64,000 nt of DNA from Mariprofundus micogutta (GCF_001895085.1 NZ_BDFD01000014.1:1-64000), one strand, 5' to 3'; numbered from the stretch's first letter, positions 44,584 to 53,460 are shown. Notes: generated from the letters alone by a model not told the origin. Numbers and translations are program-made.

Positions 44584-44748
44584 ATGGCAAACAAAGTTAC
44601 CAATAAGGAGCCTTACCAGCAGGCATATTATCCACCGGCCCCAACCGGCTGGACCAAATATATGCGTACATCACTGATCTGGCAGGGTATCCGTTTTATC
44701 GTTATCAATTTGAAAATGCTCAAACTGATGTCGAAATCGCACCATTAA
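44584..44748 (+). CDS. Conserved-looking 54-aa protein behind the SQR-like gene
   Basis: The 54-codon frame runs from ATG 44584, 8 bases after GAGGAG (44571-44576), to TAA 44748. It begins MANKVTNKEPYQQAYYPPAP, continues with TGWTKYMRTSLIWQGIRF and IVINLKMLKLM, and ends with SKSHH. One amphipathic or membrane-touching helix is likely near residues 30-50. It is the last gene before a strong terminator, in one transcript with the flavoprotein, so it is likely a small partner or anchor. No family is recognised. Confidence 0.8.
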   Translation: MANKVTNKEPYQQAYYPPAPTGWTKYMRTSLIWQGIRFIVINLKMLKLMSKSHH

Positions 44749-44781
44749 TAAGCACTGCTTACTAATGGCATGAGAAATACC

Positions 44782-44812
44782 AAAGCCCTCTGCGCATGCA
44801 GGGGGCTTTTTT
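44782..44812 (+). terminator. Strong intrinsic terminator of the SQR transcript
   Basis: AAAGCCCTCTGC pairs with GCAGGGGGCTTT around GCAT with one G-T pair, followed by TTTT. It stands 33 bases after the 54-aa gene. Confidence 0.92.
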
Positions 44813-44833
44813 GCTCACGGAGGAGTTTCGGGA

Positions 44834-44861
44834 AACTGAATCGCTGGCAGTTCAGTTTTTT
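44834..44861. terminator. Second terminator-like hairpin
   Basis: AACTGAA (44834-44840) pairs with TTCAGTT (44851-44857) and is followed by TTTT on the plus strand. It may back up the upstream terminator or, less well, end the convergent ABC exporter genes. Confidence 0.45.
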
Positions 44862-44927
44862 ATATTCAATTTATTATCACAGATTTCGCTCATGATACTT
44901 TGATCTAAGTCTCTTCTGTGTGTCATT

Positions 44928-45704
44928 TCATCGTAGCAGGCGACGGCTTGCAAGGTGTGCAGCAAGCGTAAAACCGGCTAGCGCATATAGTGCAAGGACC
45001 CCGACATGCAGCCACGGCAGGGTTAATGGCATTTCGGTCAGAAGTGGACGAATCAGTGCAACGGCATGTGTCAGCGGCAAAACTTGCGCTACCATCTGGG
45101 CGAAAGCGGGCAGAGTATCAATCGGATAAAAGACGCCGCAGAAGAGGAACATCGGTGTAACTGCCAGAGTGAAATAGTACAGGAAGAAATCATAGCTGGG
45201 TGAAATGGCGCAGAAGGCCAGAGCGGGGCCGGCAAAGGCAAGCCCGATCAGGAAGATGACCGGCAGTGCCAGCAGGGCAGTGTCCCACTGCTGAATACCA
45301 CCGAGCAGACCTGCAACCACAAAGATGGCTGAGCCGCTGATCAGGCTTTTGGTAGCTGCCCACATCTGTTCTCCTGCAATGATCTCCTGAACGCGAAGAG
45401 GGGTGGCAAGCATACTTTCCCATGTCCCCTGCTGATTCATGCGCGTGAAGGCTGAATAAAGGCTCTCAAAGGTTGCCGTATTCATGGCGCTGGAGCAGAG
45501 AATGCCGCTGGCGAGAAATGCCATATAGGGAATGCCGTTCATATCACCGATATACAGGCCGAGGCCGTAACCGAGACCGAGCAGATAGAGAAATGGATCG
45601 CCGAAATTACCCAGCATGGAAGCACCGGCAAGTTTTTTCCAGACGAGAAAATTGCGTCGCCATACAGCCAACACATGCAAAGGAAAAAGTTGAAGGCTAT
45701 TCAT
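44928..45704 (-). CDS. ABC-2 type export permease
   Basis: The 258-residue protein has six membrane helices and the ABC-2 core GDPFLYLLGLGYGLGLYIG, FLASGILCSSAMNTATFESLYSAF and TPMFLFCGVFYPIDTLP, near to NodJ and to daunorubicin-type exporters. It overlaps the ATPase gene (ATGA), forming a two-gene exporter. The substrate is unknown; NodIJ-like pairs export lipo-oligosaccharides, others export drugs or polysaccharides. Confidence 0.9.
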   Translation of the reverse strand: MNSLQLFPLHVLAVWRRNFLVWKKLAGASMLGNFGDPFLYLLGLGYGLGLYIGDMNGIPYMAFLASGILCSSAMNTATFESLYSAFTRMNQQGTWESMLATPLRVQEIIAGEQMWAATKSLISGSAIFVVAGLLGGIQQWDTALLALPVIFLIGLAFAGPALAFCAISPSYDFFLYYFTLAVTPMFLFCGVFYPIDTLPAFAQMVAQVLPLTHAVALIRPLLTEMPLTLPWLHVGVLALYALAGFTLAAHLASRRLLR

Positions 45705-46618
45705 GCCTCTTCCCTCATGTCCCGACCGGTAAGTTTTAGAAATACATCTTCCAGTGACGCAGGTCGATGAATAAAAGTCAGGTCATTGCGTTCTGCACAA
45801 CGAGCCACCAGAGGGCGAGCATCAAGGCCGTAGCAGAACCATGTGTCTCCAACATGATCGAGTCGAATATCCAGTCCTTCACATAGTTCGATGGCATCAA
45901 GTTCATTGCTTAGTCCACGTATTGCGACAACCTCAGCTTCGACATGCTCGGCAATCAGGTCCTGTGGAGAGCCGCGGGTGAGAATGCTGCCCCGATCAAG
46001 AATGATTAATTCATCACATAACTCTGCCGCTTCTTCCATATAGTGAGTTGTCAGGATCAGCGTTTTTCCCTGTTTTTTCAGAGAACGTAACCGTTGCCAG
46101 ATCAGATGGCGTGCCTGCGGATCGAGGCCGGTGGACGGTTCATCGAGCACGATCAGGTCGGGATTGTTGATCAGGCTACGCGCGACCATCAGTCGCCTGC
46201 GCATGCCACCGGAGAGACTGGACACCTGATCCCTGCTGCGTCTTGCCAGAGCCGCGAATTCGAGCAGTTCTGCAATACGTGTTTCTGCTGCGCGGTAGCT
46301 TATGCCAAAATAACCCGCATACACTTTCAGGTTCAGGGACACGGAGAAGTCGGGGTCGAGGTTATCCTGTTGCGGGACTACTCCTATTCGGCTGTGAATA
46401 GCTGAATCGCCAACGGATTGGCCGAACACGCTGTATTGACCTTCGCTGACCGGTGATAGCCCCAAAAGCATGCGCATCAGCGTTGTTTTTCCTGCACCAT
46501 TCGGACCCAGGATGCCAAAGCAGATGCCCGGACGGATATCGAAATCGACTCCGCAGATCACTTCGCGATCTCCGAAATATTTTCGTACACCTGTTGCACG
46601 GACTACAGCATCACTCAT
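45701..46618 (-). CDS. ABC exporter ATPase (NodI/DrrA-like)
   Basis: The 305-residue ATPase has Walker A GPNGAGKTTLM near residue 40, Q-loop GVVPQQDNLDPDFS, signature SSLSGGMRRRLMVAR, Walker B LIVLDEPSTGLDPQ and the switch histidine in TTHYMEEAAEL. A C-terminal extension of about 85 residues is typical of NodI/DrrA. It is the first gene of a leftward pair with the ABC-2 permease. The upstream gap shares no clear promoter. Confidence 0.92.
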   Translation of the reverse strand: MSDAVVRATGVRKYFGDREVICGVDFDIRPGICFGILGPNGAGKTTLMRMLLGLSPVSEGQYSVFGQSVGDSAIHSRIGVVPQQDNLDPDFSVSLNLKVYAGYFGISYRAAETRIAELLEFAALARRSRDQVSSLSGGMRRRLMVARSLINNPDLIVLDEPSTGLDPQARHLIWQRLRSLKKQGKTLILTTHYMEEAAELCDELIILDRGSILTRGSPQDLIAEHVEAEVVAIRGLSNELDAIELCEGLDIRLDHVGDTWFCYGLDARPLVARCAERNDLTFIHRPASLEDVFLKLTGRDMREEA

Positions 46619-46681
46619 GGCTTTATTCTCTCGTATACGAGCTCAACTTCAATGGAGAGTATCTCTGTCGTACGACTGCAT

Positions 46682-46715
46682 AAAAAAAACACCGCCAGAG
46701 GCCTGACGGTGTTTT
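46682..46715 (-). terminator. Terminator of the pilus operon
   Basis: AACACCG and CGGTGTT arms with a short inner stem (CAG/CTG) form a hairpin. On the minus strand it is followed by eight T, and it lies 30 bases after the end of the TPR gene at 46745. The plus strand also has TTTT, so it may stop transcription from both sides. Confidence 0.88.
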
Positions 46716-46744
46716 GTGTCTTTGTTCACGTGTTCAGTCTGTTT

Positions 46745-47674
46745 CTAGAACAGTGAAATGACCTTCTGGCGTACCCTAATGTGTTTTGGGCTTCTGTTGG
46801 TCTGCACCAGGAAATGACCATAAGCCCGGTTTGCCAGTTTTTTATTGCCCAGAGCATCGGCCGAATAACCAATGTTCAGGCTGACCTCGGGCATATCCGG
46901 ATCCAGGTCCTTGGCAATGGACAACAGTTGCAGTGCAGTTTCATGATTATTGTTTTCCTGCGCGATAATTGCACGCTGAACCCAGAGTTCTGCTACTTCA
47001 CCATTGCGGGCAATTGCCTCACTGAGATAGTTCTCAGCATCGTTGAGTTGACCGCGCATCAGGGAAGCTGTTCCCATCCAGTACCATGCGCGCCAGTCAG
47101 AAGAGCTGTTCAGTAGTTCGGGTAATACCAGAGAAGCTTCAGCATATTGATGATTGAGCACCAATTCTTTGCCATACATCAGACGGGCCGCTCGATGCCC
47201 CGGATTAACACTGAGCAGTTGTGCCAGATGATCCAGCGCTTTGCTGCGATTACCCTGCATCAGCGCTGTTTTTGCGGCAGTAAACAGTTCTTCAGAACTG
47301 AGGGCTGGAACTGCAGGGGCCATCGGTTCTGCTGCTTTCTTTTCAGCTGCCGGAGTAGGGGTTTCAACGATCGTTGCAACCGGTTTGTTTGAACCGGACA
47401 CCGGCGCTGAAGTTTTATCACCCTGAGCTGCTGATTTTTCACGGATCACTGGTGGGGCGGTTTCTGTCATGGTCAGCATCACCGGAGCATTTGACGCAAC
47501 ATCCCAGCTTGCCGAGGTATTTACTTTAGGGGTTGTAAGTTCCAGAAGGGCATCACCGGCACTTTTCAGGCTGGTTGAAAAGAGTAGTTCGGTGTCCATA
47601 GCGTTTGCATTTGCATGCGTTGAGAAGCCCAGACAGCAGAGTGCTGCACAGATTGTGATATATTGTTTTTTCAC
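46745..47674 (-). CDS. Periplasmic TPR protein (MshN-like)
   Basis: The 309-residue protein has a signal ending in THANA, a proline/alanine-rich stretch (about 60-125), and four to five TPR units (for example ALDHLAQLLSVNPGHRAARL, DAENYLSEAIARNGEVAELW and ALQLLSIAKDLDPDMPEVSL). It is last in the pilus operon, the place of mshN in MSHA loci, and overlaps the secretin gene by 4 bases. TPR proteins of this type help secretin assembly or bind peptidoglycan. Similarity to MshN itself is weak by eye. Confidence 0.75.
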   Translation of the reverse strand: MKKQYITICAALCCLGFSTHANANAMDTELLFSTSLKSAGDALLELTTPKVNTSASWDVASNAPVMLTMTETAPPVIREKSAAQGDKTSAPVSGSNKPVATIVETPTPAAEKKAAEPMAPAVPALSSEELFTAAKTALMQGNRSKALDHLAQLLSVNPGHRAARLMYGKELVLNHQYAEASLVLPELLNSSSDWRAWYWMGTASLMRGQLNDAENYLSEAIARNGEVAELWVQRAIIAQENNNHETALQLLSIAKDLDPDMPEVSLNIGYSADALGNKKLANRAYGHFLVQTNRSPKHIRVRQKVISLF

Positions 47675-49254
47675 AGCTTCGCCTCCTTGATCGCATTCGT
47701 TGGATCAACAACACGCGGCGTCATAAAGATAACCAGCTCTTTCTTTTTCTTGGCGGTGTATTTGCCGGAAAAAGCCATGCCAAGTGCGGGGATGTCACCA
47801 AGCCCGGGAACCTTTCGGTTGGTTTCAGATTCAATGTCCTGAATCAGGCCGCCCAGTACAATGGTTTGACCATCACGTACGCGAACCAGCGATGAGGACT
47901 GTCTGATATCAAGGTTTGGAGCACTGGATGTTACATTACCCAGATTATCCCTGACTTCGGAAATGCTGGCAACGCTGGTAATAACAGGGGAGATATCGAG
48001 CATCACCCAGTTATCTGCAGAAATCTGTGGTGTAATTGCCAGTACGATGCCTTCAGTAATCACCTGACTTTTATCAGTAGAGAGAACAATTGCGCCTGCA
48101 GCAGTAGAATTGGTAGTTACCTCTTTACTGAAGAAGGTGCGGTCGGTGCCGACTTTGATCATGGCCGACTGATTGTTCAAAGTTCGGATTTTCGGCTGTG
48201 AAACGACTTGCACATCCCCCTGTTCCTTCAGCGCGGTAATCACCGATGTGATGTCACCCTGTGCGCCATTATGTGTTGCTGTAGCACCGAATGTCTGTCC
48301 AAGTACAGGAATGCCACCAGCGGCAGCTGTTACTGCATTGGCCGTGCTAAAGATGATATTCGTACCCCAGTCACCCGGATTAACACGTGACCAGTCAATA
48401 CCAAGCGAAAAATCATCATTCAGGTTCACTTCTACGATTTTCACTTCGATTTCAATCTGGCGATGAATGGCCTGATTGATATGATTAATAAACTGGCCGA
48501 TCTGAATAACCTGAGAATGTTTGTCGGTTACCTGAACCGTACCGGACATGCGGTTGACAATAATGCTGGCACCTTCTGCTTTTGATGACATGACGGACAG
48601 TTGTTTTTCAAGTTCATCCCAGAATTCGACTTTATCCTGGTGTTCAAGCTTGAATTCACTGGATTGACCACCAGAGCCACTACTTGCACTACCACCTGTT
48701 CCATTTGATGAGCTGGAGGAAACCGAGGCCTGATTACTGCCGCTGTCGCTGCGTACAAGACGGATATAATTGATGGTGAAAAGCTTGCTTTCGATATAAT
48801 GCACATTGATCAGATTGCCATTTTGTTCCCAGTAGTGGCCGAGGCTGCCTAGAATAGAATCCATAGCCTGGTCAAAGGGGAGATTCTGGAAACTGACAGT
48901 GACGCTGCCGGTAACATCTTTGTCAGCTATGATGTTGAGCCTGTTCGCTTTAGCAAACAGGGCAAGTGCATCAACAACATTCATGTTTTTAGCCTGAAAG
49001 CTGTATAGCATTTCAGAGGCCGAAGCTGGCAAAATCCTTTCCCGTTGAGGTAGTGCAATTCTGTCTATCAAGCCAAGATTGACGGACCTGGACATGCTTG
49101 CCTTTGCATTACTTGCGGACATCTTGGCTTGTTTAGCAGGTGTTTCCGTTCTTTCAGTTGTTACACATGAGGAGAGCAGCATGGTGGTAGCTAGCAGAAA
49201 GATACCAGTCTGCAGTACGCCACCATGTCTGTTTTGCTTACATTTAGATATCAT
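47671..49254 (-). CDS. mshL: Secretin of the pilus system (MshL-like)
   Basis: The 527-residue protein has a lipoprotein signal with lipobox LLSSC at about residue 30. N-terminal domain (SFQAKNMNVVDALALFAKANRLN, an STN/N0-like fold), a serine/glycine spacer near 180-200, N1-type domain (GTVQVTDKHSQVIQIGQFINHI) and the secretin core follow, with VPGLGDIPALGMAFSGK, a hallmark end. It forms the outer-membrane gate through which the pilus passes. PilQ is the alternative, but gene order fits MshL. Confidence 0.9.
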   Translation of the reverse strand: MISKCKQNRHGGVLQTGIFLLATTMLLSSCVTTERTETPAKQAKMSASNAKASMSRSVNLGLIDRIALPQRERILPASASEMLYSFQAKNMNVVDALALFAKANRLNIIADKDVTGSVTVSFQNLPFDQAMDSILGSLGHYWEQNGNLINVHYIESKLFTINYIRLVRSDSGSNQASVSSSSSNGTGGSASSGSGGQSSEFKLEHQDKVEFWDELEKQLSVMSSKAEGASIIVNRMSGTVQVTDKHSQVIQIGQFINHINQAIHRQIEIEVKIVEVNLNDDFSLGIDWSRVNPGDWGTNIIFSTANAVTAAAGGIPVLGQTFGATATHNGAQGDITSVITALKEQGDVQVVSQPKIRTLNNQSAMIKVGTDRTFFSKEVTTNSTAAGAIVLSTDKSQVITEGIVLAITPQISADNWVMLDISPVITSVASISEVRDNLGNVTSSAPNLDIRQSSSLVRVRDGQTIVLGGLIQDIESETNRKVPGLGDIPALGMAFSGKYTAKKKKELVIFMTPRVVDPTNAIKEAKL

Positions 49255-49259
49255 TGTCT

Positions 49260-49736
49260 CTACTTGCCTCCCCTGGCATGAACCTTCAAAGTCTTTTCAC
49301 GATTACCATAGCGAAGGCGCACACTATTGCCGGCAATGCTAATAACCTTGAATTTCCCTGATTTCTGCCCTTCCTGAACCACATTGCCATTAACGATAGC
49401 AAATTTCTCGGAAGAACCAATAACAATTGCAGAAACTGCAGGCCAGTTAATCCAACGTTTCCCGCTTTTAAGCCTGACTGCTTTCATCGGAGAAAAAGGA
49501 TTCCTGTCCGGTGAGATGACGGCCATTGCATCCCAGTTGACCATCTTCATCTTGCTCGTGTCTATACTTTCGGATGTTTCAGAAGAAAAGGGCCGGGTCG
49601 GGGAAATATCAGCCACAACAGACGAAGATGAACCGTCCTCAATCAGTGGGTCAATAACATTGAAGTAAACAATAATCAGCGCAATCACTGATAACAGGCC
49701 GACAAACCAAGGCTTCTGTAATAGGTCCCTCATCAT
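49260..49736 (-). CDS. Pilus assembly protein (MshK/PilP-like)
   Basis: The 158-residue protein has one N-terminal membrane helix (GLLSVIALIIVYFN) and a small periplasmic domain that looks like GspC/PilP: KRWINWPAVSAIVIGSSEKF, AIVNGNVVQEGQKSGKF and VIAGNSVRLRYG-like strands. Such a domain docks to the secretin N0 domain. It overlaps the upstream gene by 4 bases and is followed by the secretin. Confidence 0.75.
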   Translation of the reverse strand: MMRDLLQKPWFVGLLSVIALIIVYFNVIDPLIEDGSSSSVVADISPTRPFSSETSESIDTSKMKMVNWDAMAVISPDRNPFSPMKAVRLKSGKRWINWPAVSAIVIGSSEKFAIVNGNVVQEGQKSGKFKVISIAGNSVRLRYGNREKTLKVHARGGK

Positions 49737-50395
49737 GCAGGACCTTTGTTGATTGCTGCAATATTATCAATCTGGAGCGGTGTGCTTCGCATCCACATTT
49801 CAACATACATTTCTAGTTGATCAAGCTGGTCTGAACTACCGGTTACTGATGCGCTTGTCACATCCATTCGCCAGGAACTATTGGTAATGCTTTTAGCAAA
49901 ATCGAGAATCTTTTTATAAGCGTTTCGTTGATTCAGGTCTCTGGAGGGGCGCAGGATGATCTGAATGGGAACGAGGTGAACGTTACCAAGTTTCTGCGGC
50001 GTAGGGTGGGCTCTGCCGACATTATAAATCAGGTTGATGCGTTGTTTCTGAGCCTTGGCAATGAATTTTTCCAGCCATTCGGCAAGACTGTTCTGGTCCG
50101 GCATCAGCTTGTTTTCGGCAGCAGCAAGATCTTCAGCAATTTTTTCATGGTTCTGGGCAGACCACTTAAGCTGCAGATGGTCTATTTCACGCCGCATGGT
50201 TTCCTGTTGCTGGCTGATAGACTTGGCACCATTTAGCAGTTCAAGGCGTTCGTTAATGCTCCACCAGATCACGCCAATACTCAGCAGAATCAATGCAATC
50301 AGCACGATGCGTGCAGCCCAACCTTGCTTGAGTTGCGTGGTAATGAACTCCAGTGGACCTTCCATCCGGGATATGAAACCTTGTTTGCCGCTCAT
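49733..50395 (-). CDS. Pilus alignment protein (MshJ/PilO-like)
   Basis: The 220-residue protein has one membrane helix (about 28-48), a coiled coil (LLNGAKSISQQQETMRREID) and a ferredoxin-like periplasmic domain. This plan is that of MshJ and PilO, the inner-membrane alignment partner of PilN/MshI. It overlaps both neighbours by 4 bases. Confidence 0.8.
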   Translation of the reverse strand: MSGKQGFISRMEGPLEFITTQLKQGWAARIVLIALILLSIGVIWWSINERLELLNGAKSISQQQETMRREIDHLQLKWSAQNHEKIAEDLAAAENKLMPDQNSLAEWLEKFIAKAQKQRINLIYNVGRAHPTPQKLGNVHLVPIQIILRPSRDLNQRNAYKKILDFAKSITNSSWRMDVTSASVTGSSDQLDQLEMYVEMWMRSTPLQIDNIAAINKGPA

Positions 50396-51822
50396 TTCAT
50401 GTATCCATTAAGCTTGAAACTCAGGCGCTTGAACACTTCGCTATTGCCGCGTCCAAGAACTTTATCCGGTGATTTCTTCCAGCTATCATCCATGAGAGCA
50501 TTCAGTGGTGGTGCTGAAAGCTGAGCTTCAATTTTCTCCATATTTCTGATGATCATAGAAGAATCAGCGGTACTGTTGGACTTTCCACTGATGCTGAACT
50601 CTCTTACATCACCCTTTTGCGTAACAGTGGCCTTGGTAAGAATCAGGCCGGCAGGAATAACATCACCCAGATAGGCAAAGAAATTTACGGGGTAGGTCGC
50701 TTCGTTGGGGTTGTTCAGTTGGGCCAGTCGGTTTTTGGATGTTTCCAGGGTGCGCATTTTATCAGCCCACTGATTTCTTTCCGCAGTTAATTCGGCCAGT
50801 TTTTCTTTAGCACCGTGAACTACTGATGAGTTGGATACGAGGATTTCGACTTGTATCACAACAATGGCTGCGCATATCATGAGTACTGAAGCGAACATGA
50901 CACTTAAACGAAGGGCATGTTTTTCTACTCTTCTGCGCTGAATATGTGATGGAACAAGGTTACTTGTACGGCGCGCAGGTAGTCTGCAAATATCCATCGC
51001 CCAGCAGAATGCATGGTGATCATCTTTTCTGGCCGCAAGAATGGGCAGGTTAATACGACTTTCCAGCTGTTCGTGTAACTCGCCGGACCCATCTCCGGCG
51101 GTAGAGAGTTTGTTTACGGCAACGCCGAACTGCTGCTTGGCATAAAGAATGGATCGGTCGATATCCCTGACCAGGATTTCTATATTATCCTGCCAGTTAT
51201 AACCCAGGTCTCGAATAAACAGAATTTCACCATCACCACGTGTGATCAGGATATCTGTTTCACCGGAAAAGGTTGCCAGCATGGCGACCACATCGGTTTT
51301 TTCAACAGATAGCCTCATGGTGTGTTGAGCCATGACCTCTGAGAGAGGCATGAATGATTTCGGATACAGGTTCAGATCTTCAAGCGTCTGAACAATCTCT
51401 TTACGGAAAGACTCTGGCAGCAAGTGTAGCAGGATGCCTTGAGCCTCTTTGGCTGCAAATGTGTGTGTCCAGCTCCAGGCCGCATCTTCTGAGAATGCTT
51501 TTTCCTGTGGTGCACGACGCTTGAGGAAGGATTGTAGATCCTTGCTTGACATCGGTGGTACCTGAATAAACGGATGCGCCAAATTGTCGGATTCATAGAC
51601 CATGGCGACATCACTGCCCGCTGCCACTTTGAGTTGTGTGGTTGCTTTTAAGGCGGCAGCTTTGAAGTCCTGAGTTGTGCTGACCCGCTCTTCACTCTGC
51701 CAGCGGGAGGCGCAGATGCCGTTGTCAAAATAAACCGCGTGGAACTCCCCCTGTATCCAACTGATACCAAGGGTAGGCCGCTTCAGTGGCTGTCTTCGAT
51801 CCTTTCTTTTGCTTTTAAACAT
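50392..51822 (-). CDS. Pilus assembly protein combining PilM- and PilN-like parts (MshI-like)
   Basis: The 476-residue protein has an N-terminal cytoplasmic region with an actin-like PilM pattern (LGISWIQGEFHAVYFDNG, MSSKDLQSFLKRRAPQEKAF, VAMLATFSGETDILITRGDG), a membrane helix near 313-333, a coiled coil (AKEKLAELTAERNQWADK) and a PilN-like periplasmic domain. MshI of Vibrio and Shewanella is of this fused type. It links the inner-membrane ring to the ATPase. The stop of the pseudopilin before it lies 3 bases away. Confidence 0.82.
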   Translation of the reverse strand: MFKSKRKDRRQPLKRPTLGISWIQGEFHAVYFDNGICASRWQSEERVSTTQDFKAAALKATTQLKVAAGSDVAMVYESDNLAHPFIQVPPMSSKDLQSFLKRRAPQEKAFSEDAAWSWTHTFAAKEAQGILLHLLPESFRKEIVQTLEDLNLYPKSFMPLSEVMAQHTMRLSVEKTDVVAMLATFSGETDILITRGDGEILFIRDLGYNWQDNIEILVRDIDRSILYAKQQFGVAVNKLSTAGDGSGELHEQLESRINLPILAARKDDHHAFCWAMDICRLPARRTSNLVPSHIQRRRVEKHALRLSVMFASVLMICAAIVVIQVEILVSNSSVVHGAKEKLAELTAERNQWADKMRTLETSKNRLAQLNNPNEATYPVNFFAYLGDVIPAGLILTKATVTQKGDVREFSISGKSNSTADSSMIIRNMEKIEAQLSAPPLNALMDDSWKKSPDKVLGRGNSEVFKRLSFKLNGYMK

Positions 51823-51825
51823 GGG

Positions 51826-52830
51826 TTATCGCTGCCACTTGAAGGTTAAGGCTGCAGGATTAAGCCCAAAACCCGGGTACTGGAATGTTTCAGGCCCCTT
51901 GATCAACTGAAGGAAACCGAGCCCGCCGATGGCGCCATGGGCATGTGTCGCGAATCTGGTGCCATGCATGATATAAAGCTCATAGATCAAATCTGGGGGC
52001 GGGGATGCTGCAGTTGGTCTGGAAGGTAGTACTGCTTGTGGCAGAAAACTCTCGATTTGATAGGCGGGCAGTGGAGCCACGCCAGTGTAGTCGCTGGATA
52101 TCGTTACGCGGTGAAAGAGATGATCAAGGCTGATTCTCTGAATGACAATACCGGTATCGATACCTGTTCCGGGTAGAGCGCCAACCGGATTCTTCTCAGG
52201 CATCGGATTCGCTATAGTTTGATTCCACACGGCATCAAAACTTGCAGCAGTGAGAGCTGTAGGCAACGCAGCAAGCGGGGTTGCACCAGCTTTGCGTAAA
52301 TCAGAGACAATCATGACACGAAGCGATGTAATAGGAACAACGGGAGCAGGGGTAGCAAGGTTTACCCTGTTTGTTCCACCAAATGGAATGGCACCTTGTT
52401 CATAAAGGGATGGTGGTGTGCCAGCAGGTGCCTGAGCAGGAGGCGCGGCAGGTGGTACAAACTCTGGAAACAGGGCAGGCATTGTGAGGGTGTAATTGGG
52501 ATCAATGAAGAACTGTCTGGCTCTACCCATTTCGTTGACCAGGATTTGTTGGGCTGGCAGAGCACTCTGCGTGCTCAGGGCCCAGGCCCAGTTACCTGTA
52601 GGAATCAGAGTTAACGGGTCTGTAGGTCCATCCGAAGGAATGGAGTGTGTTCTTATCATAAAATCTTCAAGAACAGGAGCCAGTTTTTTAAGTGTGGTTT
52701 TTTCGGCATTAAGGCTGACGCTTTCAACGCGCGAGATAAGATTGGGTACGATAATTGCGGCCAGAATTGAGATGATAGCCAGTGCTCCGATCATCTCAAT
52801 AAGTGTGAAGCCACGATTGAATCTGGTCAT
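51826..52830 (-). CDS. Large proline-rich pilin-like protein
   Basis: From ATG 52830 the 334-residue protein has a class III/IV prepilin leader (MTRFNRG, cleavage before FTLIEMIG) with the conserved glutamate at +5 and a hydrophobic helix to about residue 30. The rest is long for a pilin and has an extended proline/alanine stretch (PPAAPPAQAPAGTPPS). It is probably a minor pilin or tip component, in the place of mshB/C/D/O. A GTG at 52848 would add six residues before the leader. It lies directly before mshI. Confidence 0.8.
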   Translation of the reverse strand: MTRFNRGFTLIEMIGALAIISILAAIIVPNLISRVESVSLNAEKTTLKKLAPVLEDFMIRTHSIPSDGPTDPLTLIPTGNWAWALSTQSALPAQQILVNEMGRARQFFIDPNYTLTMPALFPEFVPPAAPPAQAPAGTPPSLYEQGAIPFGGTNRVNLATPAPVVPITSLRVMIVSDLRKAGATPLAALPTALTAASFDAVWNQTIANPMPEKNPVGALPGTGIDTGIVIQRISLDHLFHRVTISSDYTGVAPLPAYQIESFLPQAVLPSRPTAASPPPDLIYELYIMHGTRFATHAHGAIGGLGFLQLIKGPETFQYPGFGLNPAALTFKWQR

Positions 52831-52954
52831 ATCTTTAACTCTCACCACCTTACTTTAAATATATCGAAATAAGCGCGACATTTTATGGTTGAAAGATGTG
52901 TACCATAAAGTCATGTGTTGAATTGTGTTGTTTAATATCATTCAGTATCGCAAG

Positions 52955-52986
52955 CGAATACGCACCCATGAGCGGGTGCGTATTCG
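52955..52986. terminator. Perfect 13-bp hairpin after the low-complexity gene
   Basis: CGAATACGCACCC (52955-52967) pairs with GGGTGCGTATTCG (52974-52986) around ATGAGC. It lies 9 bases after the end of the small gene on the minus strand. There is no T tract, so it may act as an mRNA end stabiliser or processing signal rather than a terminator. Confidence 0.55.
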
Positions 52987-52995
52987 TGCAATAGA

Positions 52996-53337
52996 TTAGT
53001 CCCTTGAGTTCAGTGAACCATGGTTGCTATGGTGAGAGCTGCCGCCGGAAGTAGCTGCGCCAGTACCAACGGTTACAGCTGTGCCAGTACCCAGCATTCT
53101 TGGTCCGGTTGCGCCTGCAGTGCCTGCTGCACCACCAGTAGCTGCACCAGTATTCTTGCCATCGCTGGATTTGCTGTCGCTGGATTTGCTATCACTGGAC
53201 TTACTGTCGCTGGATTTGCTGTCAGATTTCTCTACAGAAGATTTGCTGTCAGATTTTTTTTCACTGGCAGTCGAAATCTGTGTTGTTGTAGCCACGCCGA
53301 ATGCAATCAGCAGAGCTGCTAAAAAATATCGAATCAT
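52996..53337 (-). CDS. Secreted low-complexity Ser/Lys/Asp and Gly/Ala/Thr protein
   Basis: The 113-residue protein has a signal peptide (ending ISTAS), then four near-perfect SDSKS repeats of five residues, then a glycine/alanine/threonine-rich half and a histidine/serine tail. GGAG precedes ATG 53337. A CRP-like palindrome lies 104 bases upstream. The 15-base DNA repeat (GATTTGCTGTCGCTG on the plus strand, 53165-53220) makes length variation likely. No family is recognised; position within the pilus operon hints at a surface or matrix role. Coding is supported by the signal peptide, ribosome site and position. Confidence 0.7.
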   Translation of the reverse strand: MIRYFLAALLIAFGVATTTQISTASEKKSDSKSSVEKSDSKSSDSKSSDSKSSDSKSSDGKNTGAATGGAAGTAGATGPRMLGTGTAVTVGTGAATSGGSSHHSNHGSLNSRD

Positions 53338-53440
53338 TTTGGTCTCCGTTCCGTCGATGATATGTTGTTACTAATTGGTATGCTTCCCCAAGCAGAGGGC
53401 TAACATATACAAACTCTAGCGACTAATCAATTGCATCCTG

Positions 53441-53456
53441 TGTGATGCAGGTCACG
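53441..53456. promoter_or_regulatory. CRP/FNR-like palindrome, copy 1
   Basis: TGTGATGCAGGTCACG has the two half-sites TGTGA and TCACg spaced by 6 bases. The inner 14 bases are the same as at 57535-57548. It is 104 bases before the low-complexity gene on the minus strand and could drive the second half of the pilus locus. Confidence 0.6.
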
Positions 53457-53460
53457 TTTA

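Noticed and set aside
53020-53374. Plus-strand frames opposite the SDSKS protein
   Set aside because: They are shadows of the repeated codons; only the minus-strand frame has a signal peptide and ribosome site.
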